Assembly (NCBI RefSeq): GCF_043555885.1
Contig: NZ_JBIGHX010000010.1
Location: 1-64,000, forward strand
Length of the DNA stretch: 64,000 nucleotides
Source of the DNA: Pelomonas lactea
GTDB lineage: Bacteria > Pseudomonadota > Gammaproteobacteria > Burkholderiales > Burkholderiaceae_C
Reading direction: 5' to 3'
A program made the translations under genes and the position numbers. The notes below the pieces were generated by a model that saw nothing but the letters and a program-made list of their open reading frames with translations, made no database searches and had not been told where the DNA came from. Positions 8,309 to 15,707 of the stretch are shown piece by piece; within the stretch, counting starts at the first letter, position 1; every line of letters starts with the position of its first letter.

Positions 8309-9117
8309 AGCCCACGCCTCTTTCTCCTGCCCTTCTTGCCCTCCTTGCTCTGCCGAGCCTGCCCGCCTCGGCGCAGGAGTACGACTGCATGATCGAACCC
8401 GCGCAGACGGTGGAGATCCGCAGCCCGGTCGTCGGCATCCTGGAGCGCGTGCACGCACGCCGTGGCGAGGCGGTGCGCCAGGGGCAGGTGCTCGTCAGCA
8501 TCGAGAGCAGCGTGGAGGCCAGCGCGGCCGAGTCGGCCAAGGCGCGCGCCGATGCGCAGGGGCAGGCCGAGATGTCGCGCGCCAAGGTGGGCGCGCTGCG
8601 CGAGAAGGCACGCCGGCTGCAGGACCTGCTGACGGAGGAATTTGTCTCCGCCCAGGCCGTGGAAGACGCGCAGGCCGAACTCAAGCTGGCGGAAGCCGAA
8701 CTGAAGACGGCCACGGAGAACAACCAGATTGCGCGGCTGGACCACCGCCAGGCCGTCGACCAGCTGCGCCGCCGCCAGATCCTGGCGCCGTTCAGCGGCG
8801 TCGTCGTCGACCAGTACCTCTACCCCGGCGCGCTGATGGACAGCAGCGACACCAAGAAGCCCGTGCTGAAGATCGCGCAGACCGACCCGCTGAAGGTGCA
8901 GGCGCTGCTGCCGGTGAAGGCGTTCACGGCGGTCAAGCCGGGGCAGATGGTCAGCGTCACGCCCGAGGCGCCGTTCTCGGGCAAGCCCATCCAGGCCAGG
9001 GTGCGCACGGTGGACCGCGTCGTCGACGCGGCCGCGGGCACCTTCGGCATCGTGGCCGAGATTCCCAACGCCAAGGGTGAACTTCCGGCAGGGTTGCGCT
9101 GCCGGGTCAAACTCTGA
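8305..9117 (+). CDS. Periplasmic HlyD/RND-type adaptor
   Basis: A 270-residue membrane-fusion adaptor. A signal peptide (Leu-rich, ending SASAQ near residue 24) precedes a lipoyl half (IRSPVVGILERVHARRG), an alpha-hairpin and the second lipoyl half (APFSGVVVDQYLYPG), then a beta barrel. It has no membrane anchor after cleavage, so it should be free or peripheral in the periplasm. It is the third protein of the operon with an HlyD region, which is unusual: most pumps have one adaptor. ATGA overlap with the SecA-like gene implies coupled translation. Confidence 0.85.
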   Translation: MKPTPLSPALLALLALPSLPASAQEYDCMIEPAQTVEIRSPVVGILERVHARRGEAVRQGQVLVSIESSVEASAAESAKARADAQGQAEMSRAKVGALREKARRLQDLLTEEFVSAQAVEDAQAELKLAEAELKTATENNQIARLDHRQAVDQLRRRQILAPFSGVVVDQYLYPGALMDSSDTKKPVLKIAQTDPLKVQALLPVKAFTAVKPGQMVSVTPEAPFSGKPIQARVRTVDRVVDAAAGTFGIVAEIPNAKGELPAGLRCRVKL

Positions 9118-9119
9118 GC

Positions 9120-9626
9120 ATGCTGAAGCTGCTGCTGGCGCCGCTGCGCTGGCTCGTCCGCGTCGTCCTGGCCCTGCTCATCCTCTTCGAGGAATGGGGC
9201 TGGGAGCCGCTGCGGCGGGCGTTTGCGCTGCTGGCGAGGCTGCCGTTCATCCGGCAGCTGGAGACGCTGTTGCGGCGGCTGCCGCCGCGCTGGGCGCTGG
9301 TGGCGCTGCTGCTGCCCAGCGTGCTGATCCTGCCGGTCAAGCTGCTGGCCGTGTGGCTGGTGGCCGAGGGCCGCGTGACGCTGGGTGTGGCCGTCATCGT
9401 CGCGGCCAAGCTGTTCGGCACCGCGCTGCTGGCGTGGCTGTTCCAGCTCATCCAGCCGGCGCTGATGCAGCTGGCCTGGTTCGCGCGGCTGCATGCGCGC
9501 TGGACGGCCTGGAAGGCCGATCTGCTGGCCTGGGTGCGTGCCAGCGCGGTGTGGCGCGCGGCGCGGGCCGTCAAGCTGCGGCTGGTGCGCCGGTTGCGGG
9601 GCTGGCGTCGGTCGGTGTCGCCGTGA
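9120..9626 (+). CDS. Small membrane protein closing the export operon
   Basis: A 168-residue protein of unknown family that starts 2 bp after the adaptor's stop. It has an amphipathic Arg/Leu-rich front, two clear membrane helices (about 61-80 and 87-108) and a strongly basic tail (RLVRRLRGWRRS). Its position makes it a likely accessory part of the export complex, perhaps an anchor for the SecA-like ATPase; that is inference. Its last 56 bp overlap the convergent sensor-kinase gene. Confidence 0.65.
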   Translation: MLKLLLAPLRWLVRVVLALLILFEEWGWEPLRRAFALLARLPFIRQLETLLRRLPPRWALVALLLPSVLILPVKLLAVWLVAEGRVTLGVAVIVAAKLFGTALLAWLFQLIQPALMQLAWFARLHARWTAWKADLLAWVRASAVWRAARAVKLRLVRRLRGWRRSVSP

Positions 9627-11823
9627 CGCGCAGCCGCAGCGTGGCCGTGGTGCCCCGGCCGGGTTCGCTGCGCAGCAGCAGGCTGCCGTCCATCAGCTCG
9701 ATGATGGCCTTGACGATGGACATGCCCAGCCCGGTGCCGGGAATGGCGCCGGAGCGGTCGGCGCGGTAGAAGCGCTCGCTGACGCGGGCCAGCTCCTGCG
9801 CGGTCATGCCGATGCCGCGGTCCTCGACCTCGATGTCCACCTGCCCATCGTCCGCCGGCTGCAGTCGCAGCGTGACGGGGCCGCCGCCGGGGGAGTATTT
9901 GTAGGCGTTGGACAGCAGGTTGCGCAGCGCCTGCCCGAGCTTGCTGGCGTCGGCATGCACCCACAGCGGCTGCGCGGCGGGCAGCAGCGCCGGCGCCTCA
10001 CGGCCCGCGGGAACGCCGAAGTCGTCGACGGTGCGGCGCAGCAGCTCGTTCAGGCAAACCGGCCCGAACTGGAAGTCCAGTGCGCGGCGGGCCTCGATGC
10101 GTGACAGGTCCAGCAGCTCGTCCAGGATGTCCATCATGGCGCGGCTCTGACGGTGCACGCGCTGCAGCAGCTCGCGGTGCCGCTCGGGCGACATCTCGCG
10201 GTGGATGAGCAGCTCGACGAAGCCGAAGATGCTGGTCATGGGCGTGCGCAGCTCGTGCGCGGCGGTGGAGAGGAACTCGCTCTTGAGCCGGTCCAGCTCG
10301 AACTGCTGGCTGACGTCGCGGATGTGCAGCAGCTGCGGCGTCTCGGCGCCGCCGCCGTCGTGCAGCGCGAGCGACAGGATGCGCGCCATCGGCTGGGCCA
10401 TCTGCACGATGCGCGGTGCGTCGCGCAACTCCTGCAGCCGCAGCGGCCGCAGGGCATCCGATTCGGCGAAGCGGGCCTGCAGCAGCGCCTCCAGGCCGGC
10501 TTCGTCCTGGCCCAGCAACTGGCGGTCGGACAGCATGGTCAGGAACACGCAGGCCGGGCTGACGAACTGCACGCGGTGCCGGGCATCGAAGGCGATGAAG
10601 CCGTCCGGCGTCAGGTTGAAGATGGCGTGCAGCTGGCTGGTCTGGCGGCGCAGCCGCGCCACCATGTCGCCCACCTGGCTGGACAGCTGCTCGATGGCAC
10701 CGGCGCGCATGCCGTCGGCGACGGAGCCGGCGGAGCCCAGCATCTGGCTCATGGCCGTCATCGCGTGGGCGCGGGCGTCCAGCTCGGTCCGCAGCTGGTT
10801 CTCCAGCAGCTGCCGCTCGGTCACGTCGCGCAGCACGATGACGGCGCCGGCGGCGTCGCCGTCCGGGCCGGAACGCACCGGCGCCAGGCTGGCTTCGAGC
10901 ATGCGCTTGCCGCGCTCGAAGCGGTGCCCGAGCCAGCCGTCCGGTGCCGTCGGGTCCACGTCGAGTTCGGGCAGCAGCGCCGCGATGGGCTGGCCCAGCA
11001 GCGTCGCGCTGGCGCCGCCCAGCAGTTCACCCAGCACCGGGTTGGTCAGCACGACGATGCCCGCGCGATTGACGGTGGCCACGCCCTCGGCGATGGAGGC
11101 CAGCGTGACGGCCGCCTGCGCGCGCTCGGCCTGCAGCGACGCCGCCACCTGGTTGACCACCTCGAAGGTGCGCTGGAACTCCAGCGGTGCCTGGTCCACC
11201 GGCATTGGCAGCAGCGCCTGGCCACCCTCCTGCAGCCGGGTGCCGAGGTCGCTGACGCGGTCGAGCTGGCCCAGCCAGCGCTTGAGCGGCCACCACACCA
11301 GGGCCAGACCCGCCAGCACGCCGAGGGCGGCGAGCAGCAGGGCCAGCCGCATGACCTGCCAGATGTCGGCGGCGACGCGGTCGCTCCAGACCGACAGCCG
11401 CGTGATGCCGTAGTCGCGCCCGCCGACGTTGATGGTCGCGTTGACCGGCGACTGTCGCGATTCGACGTGACGCACCAGCCAGTCGGGCGGCGTGGGGTCG
11501 GGGCGGTCCTGGCGCACGACCTCGATGCGCCCGCCCTTGAGGTCGATGAAGGCGGCCCGCTCGAACAGCGGATGCGTGATGACGCGTTCCAGCGTGCGCC
11601 GGATGGTGTCGTAGTCGCCCACGACGGCGGAGTCGGCGACGGCGGGCGACAGCAGCGCCGACATCGCCTGCGCGCCGCTGTCCGCATCGTCCAGCGTGGC
11701 CCGGAAGGTGTAGGCCAGGAAGACGCCGACGCCCGTCACCACCAGCAGCGTCAGCGCCACCGTGTAGACCAGCATGACGCGGCTGACCAGCGAGCGCGGC
11801 AGCAGGGCGTCGATACGGCTCAT
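9571..11823 (-). CDS. PAS-containing sensor histidine kinase
   Basis: A 750-residue membrane kinase. It has one helix at about 14-38, a periplasmic region to about 150, a second helix at about 154-178, two PAS-like segments (about 240-335 and 395-505), a HisKA domain with phospho-acceptor H523 in AAHELRTPMT, and an ATPase domain with NLLSNAYKYSP, EDRGIGM and GTGLGMSIV. No receiver domain and no adjacent response regulator are visible. The PhnD-like gene is 26 bp upstream on the same strand, so the binding protein may deliver a ligand signal to this kinase's periplasmic region. The start at 11823 was chosen because the following helix fits an N-terminal anchor; the same frame stays open upstream without coding sense. 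Confidence 0.88.
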   Translation of the reverse strand: MSRIDALLPRSLVSRVMLVYTVALTLLVVTGVGVFLAYTFRATLDDADSGAQAMSALLSPAVADSAVVGDYDTIRRTLERVITHPLFERAAFIDLKGGRIEVVRQDRPDPTPPDWLVRHVESRQSPVNATINVGGRDYGITRLSVWSDRVAADIWQVMRLALLLAALGVLAGLALVWWPLKRWLGQLDRVSDLGTRLQEGGQALLPMPVDQAPLEFQRTFEVVNQVAASLQAERAQAAVTLASIAEGVATVNRAGIVVLTNPVLGELLGGASATLLGQPIAALLPELDVDPTAPDGWLGHRFERGKRMLEASLAPVRSGPDGDAAGAVIVLRDVTERQLLENQLRTELDARAHAMTAMSQMLGSAGSVADGMRAGAIEQLSSQVGDMVARLRRQTSQLHAIFNLTPDGFIAFDARHRVQFVSPACVFLTMLSDRQLLGQDEAGLEALLQARFAESDALRPLRLQELRDAPRIVQMAQPMARILSLALHDGGGAETPQLLHIRDVSQQFELDRLKSEFLSTAAHELRTPMTSIFGFVELLIHREMSPERHRELLQRVHRQSRAMMDILDELLDLSRIEARRALDFQFGPVCLNELLRRTVDDFGVPAGREAPALLPAAQPLWVHADASKLGQALRNLLSNAYKYSPGGGPVTLRLQPADDGQVDIEVEDRGIGMTAQELARVSERFYRADRSGAIPGTGLGMSIVKAIIELMDGSLLLRSEPGRGTTATLRLRVTATPTDASPATGAPAAA

Positions 11824-11849
11824 GGGGGGGGGCGCGCCGGTCCGTACGT

Positions 11850-12680
11850 TCAGCGCAGCGTGGCCGGCGCGGATTGGTAGAAGCGCCGGTAGGACGCGTA
11901 TTCGTGGCCGTCGGAGGCGACGAACACCGCGTCGGCCGGCAGGCCCACCAGCTTGGCGCCGCTGGCCAGGATCTCGCGGCCCTGGGGGTCCTGCGCCATG
12001 CCGATGAAGGCCTTGGCGACGGCCTGGGCGTCCCGCGCCGGCACCTTGGGCGACACCATCAGGGCCAGGTCGTGGTACGGCTCCGAGCTCCACAGCACGC
12101 GGAACTGCTTGCCCTCGCGCTTGGTATAGCCCTCCACCAGCTGCGAATTGGCGCCCACGGCGGCGACCTTGCCGCTGAACAGCTGGGCGAAGGCGCCGTC
12201 CATGTTGCCGCCGAACACGGCGCGCACGTTGACCTTCTGCTGCAGCAGCTGGGCGTAGGTGGTCTTGTAGGCGACGAAGGCCTCGGGGCCAGGGAAGCCG
12301 ATCTCCTTGCCATCCAGCTGGGCGAGGCTCTTCACCGGCGAGTCGGCGGCGACGACGATCTGGCCGTGCAGCGGCGGCGTGTTGCGCCGGCCGAAGACCT
12401 TCCAGCCCATCTGCTCGCGTTCCGGGCTGAACAGGTGGTTGGTGAAGGCGAACTCCACCTCCTGCGCCAGCACGTAGGCGGTGGTGTCGGCCGAGGTGCG
12501 GCCCAGCTTCAGCGACAGCTTGACGCCGCTCTTCTCGGACACATAGGCGACGATGGGGTTCCAGTACGACGCCGCCGTGGCGATGTTGGCCTGGTTGACG
12601 GGCGAGAAGTGGTATTCCGTCTGCGCCAGGGCGGGCAGGGCCAGGCCGGCAGCGGCCAGCAGCAGGGTGATGGCTTTCAT
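11850..12680 (-). CDS. PhnD-like phosphate/phosphonate-type periplasmic binding protein
   Basis: A 276-residue exported binding protein. The signal peptide ends at ALA, about residue 19. The fold signatures are those of the PhnD/SsuA group (EYHFSPVNQANIATAASYW at the front; VEFAFTNHLFSP; GKEIGFPGPEAFVAYK). In many bacteria such proteins feed an ABC importer, but no permease or ATPase gene is nearby. The next gene downstream, 26 bp away, is a sensor kinase, so a sensory role is the better guess. The ligand cannot be read from sequence. Confidence 0.82.
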   Translation of the reverse strand: MKAITLLLAAAGLALPALAQTEYHFSPVNQANIATAASYWNPIVAYVSEKSGVKLSLKLGRTSADTTAYVLAQEVEFAFTNHLFSPEREQMGWKVFGRRNTPPLHGQIVVAADSPVKSLAQLDGKEIGFPGPEAFVAYKTTYAQLLQQKVNVRAVFGGNMDGAFAQLFSGKVAAVGANSQLVEGYTKREGKQFRVLWSSEPYHDLALMVSPKVPARDAQAVAKAFIGMAQDPQGREILASGAKLVGLPADAVFVASDGHEYASYRRFYQSAPATLR

Positions 12681-12795
12681 CGGGGCTCCAAAGGCGGTGC
12701 GGTGCGTCGATTGTGGGCACCGCCGCCCGGCTTGCCCACCGCGCCGCGCGCGCCCCGGCGCCGCGGCCGTGAACTTGTCCGCTGCGCCGTGGCGC

Positions 12796-14265
12796 TCAGC
12801 CCACGGTCACGCGCACCGGAACGGGGGCGGGCGGGGCCGCGCCGGCGCGCCAGGCGCGGCCCTGGTCGATCTCGGCGCGGATGGCGGCGAGCTGCTGCTG
12901 CCGCTCGTCGCGGTAGAACAGGTTGTGGGCCTCGAACGGGATCAGCCGCCCGTCGGGGCACGCGATGTGGATGCAGCTCTTCTTCAGCGCGCGGATGTCC
13001 AGCGACTGCGCGTCCATGAACTGCACGATGAGCACGCGGAACACGTCGCGGTAGCTCAAGCGCGGCGCGTCGACGCGCGGCAGGCAGCACAGCAGCTCCG
13101 ACAGGCAGTTGGCGCCGCTCTCGGGCGAATGGTTGGTGGAGAACAGCTTGAACACGGCGGCCTTCAGCGCCGGGTCGCCCTCGAAGACGATGGTGCTGCG
13201 CTCGCCGGCCAGCAACGTCTGCGCGTCCAGGTAGCGGGTCAGCGGCACCAGGCCGCCCTCGCCGCGGATGGCGTAGGCCATCGCCAGCGTGTCGGGGTTG
13301 CAGGGCACGGGCAGCACGTCGGCGGTGGTGAACACGCCCGATTGCTCGGCGATGCGGCGGCGCAGCTCGCTGACGGTCAGGCGGTGCTTCGCCGCGTCGT
13401 AGGCCTCCACGCGGCCGGCGTTCTGGATGGGCTGCAGCGTCACGCCGCGCACGCAGGCGAACGACTGGCCGTGGCGGATCACGTCGCCGATCTCGTCGTC
13501 GTTGACCCTGCGCTTGACCGTCATCACCAGCGTGGTGGACAGACCCAACGCCTCCAGCCGCGCCAGCGCCTCGTCGTGCGGGCGGCGCAGGTCGGCGCCG
13601 CGCAGGTCCATCAGCGCGTCGCGCTTGAGGGAGTCGAACTGCAGGTAGACCTCCAGCCCCGGCGCGTAGCTGGCCAGCCGCTCGGCGAAGGCCGCGTCCT
13701 GCGCGATGCGCAGCCCGTTGGTGTTGACCATCAGGTGCTTGATGGGCCGGGCGCGGGCGGCGTCGAGGATGTCGAAGAACTGCGGGTGCAGCGTCGGCTC
13801 GCCGCCGGAGAGCTGCACCACATCGGCCTCGCCCTCGCTGGCGACGATGGCGTCCAGCATCGCGATGACCTCGGCGAGGGACCGGTGCGTCAGCCGCTCC
13901 GGCCCGGAGGCCGCGTAGCAGGTGGGGCAGCGCAGGTTGCAGTGGTCGCTGATCTCGACGATGGACAGGCAGCTGTGTTGCATGTGGTCGGGGCACAGAC
14001 CGCAGTCGTAGGGGCAGCCGTAGTGCATGGGCGTCGCGAAGCGCTGCGGCATCTCGGGCGGCTTCACGTACACCTCGCGGCACAGGCGGTAGTAGTCGGC
14101 GTCGTCGCTGACGAGCACGCGCTCGGTGCCGTGCGCGGGGCACCACTTGTCCATGAAGACCTGCTCGTCCTTGATGACGATCTTGGCCTCGCAGGGCCGC
14201 AGGCAGGTCGTGCAGACCGACTGCGTCGTGTCGTAGAACAGGTAGGGGCGGACTTTGCGGGTCAT
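12796..14265 (-). CDS. Radical SAM protein, resembling the MJ0619/tetraether-synthase group
   Basis: A 489-residue radical SAM enzyme. The cluster-binding motif CNLRCPTC lies near 110. It is preceded by an N-terminal Cys-rich part (CTTCLRPCEA, a CPAHG segment and CPYDCGLCPDH) and followed by LSGGEPTLHP. The C-terminus carries CCLPR and CIHIACPDGRLIPF. This layout of extra Cys groups plus a CPDGRLIPF end reminds me of the MJ0619-like enzymes that couple lipid tails, but I cannot confirm this by alignment. It is the last gene of a long minus-strand operon containing an acyltransferase and an Lgt-like protein, which fits a lipid substrate. It starts 5 bp after the Lgt-like gene. Confidence 0.75.
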   Translation of the reverse strand: MTRKVRPYLFYDTTQSVCTTCLRPCEAKIVIKDEQVFMDKWCPAHGTERVLVSDDADYYRLCREVYVKPPEMPQRFATPMHYGCPYDCGLCPDHMQHSCLSIVEISDHCNLRCPTCYAASGPERLTHRSLAEVIAMLDAIVASEGEADVVQLSGGEPTLHPQFFDILDAARARPIKHLMVNTNGLRIAQDAAFAERLASYAPGLEVYLQFDSLKRDALMDLRGADLRRPHDEALARLEALGLSTTLVMTVKRRVNDDEIGDVIRHGQSFACVRGVTLQPIQNAGRVEAYDAAKHRLTVSELRRRIAEQSGVFTTADVLPVPCNPDTLAMAYAIRGEGGLVPLTRYLDAQTLLAGERSTIVFEGDPALKAAVFKLFSTNHSPESGANCLSELLCCLPRVDAPRLSYRDVFRVLIVQFMDAQSLDIRALKKSCIHIACPDGRLIPFEAHNLFYRDERQQQLAAIRAEIDQGRAWRAGAAPPAPVPVRVTVG

Positions 14266-14270
14266 GCGGT

Positions 14271-14990
14271 TCAGCGCGCGGCGCGCAGCGTGAGGGGCAG
14301 GTAGACGGCCAGCGCGACCAGGCAGGTCCACTGGATGCCCGACAGGCCCAGCGGGTACGCCACGGGCACGGGCTTCAGGAACTCGATGGCGAGGCGCCAC
14401 AGCAGGTAGCCGGCGAGGAACAGCTTGAACGCCAGGCCCGGCGTGGCGAAGCGGGCGCGGTGCAGCAGCCAGCCCAGCGGCAGCACGACGGCGATCTCGT
14501 ACAGCTGCGTCGGGTGGCGCGGCGTGCCGTCGCCGAAGTCCACGCCCCAGGGCAGGGCGGTGGGCAGGCCGTAGGTGTCGTCATGCAGGCCGGCGAGGAA
14601 GCAGCCGACACGGCCCAGTCCCAAGCCCACCGCGATGGGCCACACCATCGCGTCGCCGGTGCTGCGGGTCTGGCCGGTGAGCTTCTTGGCGATCTCCACG
14701 CCGATCAGCCCGCCCAGCAGGCCGCCGACGATGCTTTGGCCCGGCCAGGCCAGTGAGCGGCTCTCCCAGAGCGTCCGTGCGATGTCCGGCCGCTCGATGA
14801 GGAAGACGAGTTTGTTGCCCAGCGCTGCGCCGATCAGCAGCCCCACCAGCACGCCGAAGTTCCCTGGCGCCAGCGCGCCGCCGCGCTGCTGGCCCTTCAG
14901 TGTGCGGCGCCACATCGCCGCGCCCAGCGCCATGCCGGCCCAGGCGAAGGCGGTGTGCGCCCAGGCGGCGGCGGTGGCGCTGGCGATCAA
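14271..14990 (-). CDS. Prolipoprotein diacylglyceryl transferase (Lgt)-like membrane protein
   Basis: A 239-residue multi-helix membrane protein. The Lgt signature is recognisable: GRVGCFLAGLHDDTYG, then PWGVDFGDGTPRHPTQLYE. True Lgt moves diacylglycerol from phosphatidylglycerol to the lipobox Cys of lipoproteins. This protein is shorter than Lgt (about 270-290) and has Cys where Lgt usually has Asn after GRxG, so it may be a divergent paralogue. I chose TTG at 14990 as start because it overlaps the preceding stop as TTGA and the reading frame upstream is arginine-rich junk. It lies directly before the radical SAM gene. Confidence 0.72.
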   Translation of the reverse strand: MIASATAAAWAHTAFAWAGMALGAAMWRRTLKGQQRGGALAPGNFGVLVGLLIGAALGNKLVFLIERPDIARTLWESRSLAWPGQSIVGGLLGGLIGVEIAKKLTGQTRSTGDAMVWPIAVGLGLGRVGCFLAGLHDDTYGLPTALPWGVDFGDGTPRHPTQLYEIAVVLPLGWLLHRARFATPGLAFKLFLAGYLLWRLAIEFLKPVPVAYPLGLSGIQWTCLVALAVYLPLTLRAAR

Positions 14991-15214
14991 GCGTCTTCGC
15001 GCGGCGAGCGCAGCAGCAGCCACGCGCACAGGCAGGCCAGTCCGCCGCCGATCAGCAGCGACGGCAGGGCGATGCCCAGAAAGGCGCCGTTGGCAGTGGC
15101 GGAAATCACCGTGAACACGCCGCCGCACAGCCCCACCAGCCCGAACCCCAGCGCGGCCACGACGAGCAGGCAAGCCGTGATGAAGCGCCAGGCGCGTGCT
15201 AGTCCGTCGCTCAT
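14987..15214 (-). CDS. Small two-helix membrane protein, paralogue 1
   Basis: A 75-residue hydrophobic protein of unknown family. It has two membrane helices, the first containing LGFGLVGLCGGVFT and the second ALPSLLIGGGLACLCAW. The same pattern appears in the next two genes, so the three are tandem paralogues. It overlaps its neighbours by 4 bp on both sides, which marks it as a real operon member. Confidence 0.7.
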   Translation of the reverse strand: MSDGLARAWRFITACLLVVAALGFGLVGLCGGVFTVISATANGAFLGIALPSLLIGGGLACLCAWLLLRSPREDA

Positions 15215-15474
15215 GGACGTGTGCGCCGCAGCCAGGCGCGACGCAGGAGCCGCCCGCACCACCACGCGAGCGCGCCACCGATGAGCAGGCTGGGAACGGC
15301 GATGATCAGCGCCGCGCCGGCGTAGCTGCCGGACCGGCTGGACAGGACGTCGGGCAGCGCCATCAGCGTGAACGCCGCGCCGCACAGCCCGGCCAGGCCG
15401 AAGCCCAGCGTGGCCGCGGCCAGCAGCGCGATGGCCAGGAAGCGCCAGAACTTGGAGTCGGTGTTCTCGGTCAT
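15211..15474 (-). CDS. Small two-helix membrane protein, paralogue 2
   Basis: An 87-residue protein related to both neighbours: LGFGLAGLCGAAFTLMAL in helix 1 and AVPSLLIGGALAWWCGRLL in helix 2, with a basic end (RRAWLRRTRP). It is closest to paralogue 1 (shared LCG and PSLLIGG). The function is unknown. ATGA overlaps exist with both adjacent genes. Confidence 0.7.
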   Translation of the reverse strand: MTENTDSKFWRFLAIALLAAATLGFGLAGLCGAAFTLMALPDVLSSRSGSYAGAALIIAVPSLLIGGALAWWCGRLLRRAWLRRTRP

Positions 15475-15707
15475 GAGAGGTCCTTCGGGGGCCGCGGTCC
15501 TTTCGGCAGGCGGCTGATCAGGAACGCACAGCACCAGGCGAGGGCCAAGCCGCCCACCAGGCAGGGCAGCGCCAGCACCAGGAAGGGCCGGCCCGGGATG
15601 TCCAGCGCCGTCAGCGTGACGTAGCCGGCGCAAGCGCTGATGGCCAGAAAGCCCAGCGCGCCGGCGCCGAGCACAGCGGTCAGCAGGCCGCGTGCCAGCG
15701 GGTTCAT
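15471..15707 (-). CDS. Small two-helix membrane protein, paralogue 3
   Basis: A 78-residue protein with LGFLAISACAGYVTLTAL in helix 1 and ALPCLVGGLALAWCCAF in helix 2, matching the plan of the two genes after it but more diverged. It overlaps the MFS-PlsC gene upstream by 4 bp. The function is unknown; a structural or regulatory role in the membrane is plausible. Confidence 0.68.
   Translation of the reverse strand: MNPLARGLLTAVLGAGALGFLAISACAGYVTLTALDIPGRPFLVLALPCLVGGLALAWCCAFLISRLPKGPRPPKDLS

Noticed and set aside
9571..12720. Continuous 1049-residue frame joining the sensor kinase with upstream DNA
   Set aside because: The part above 11823 reads as Arg/Gly/Ala junk and overlaps the PhnD-like gene in another frame; the kinase's own start with its membrane anchor is at 11823.
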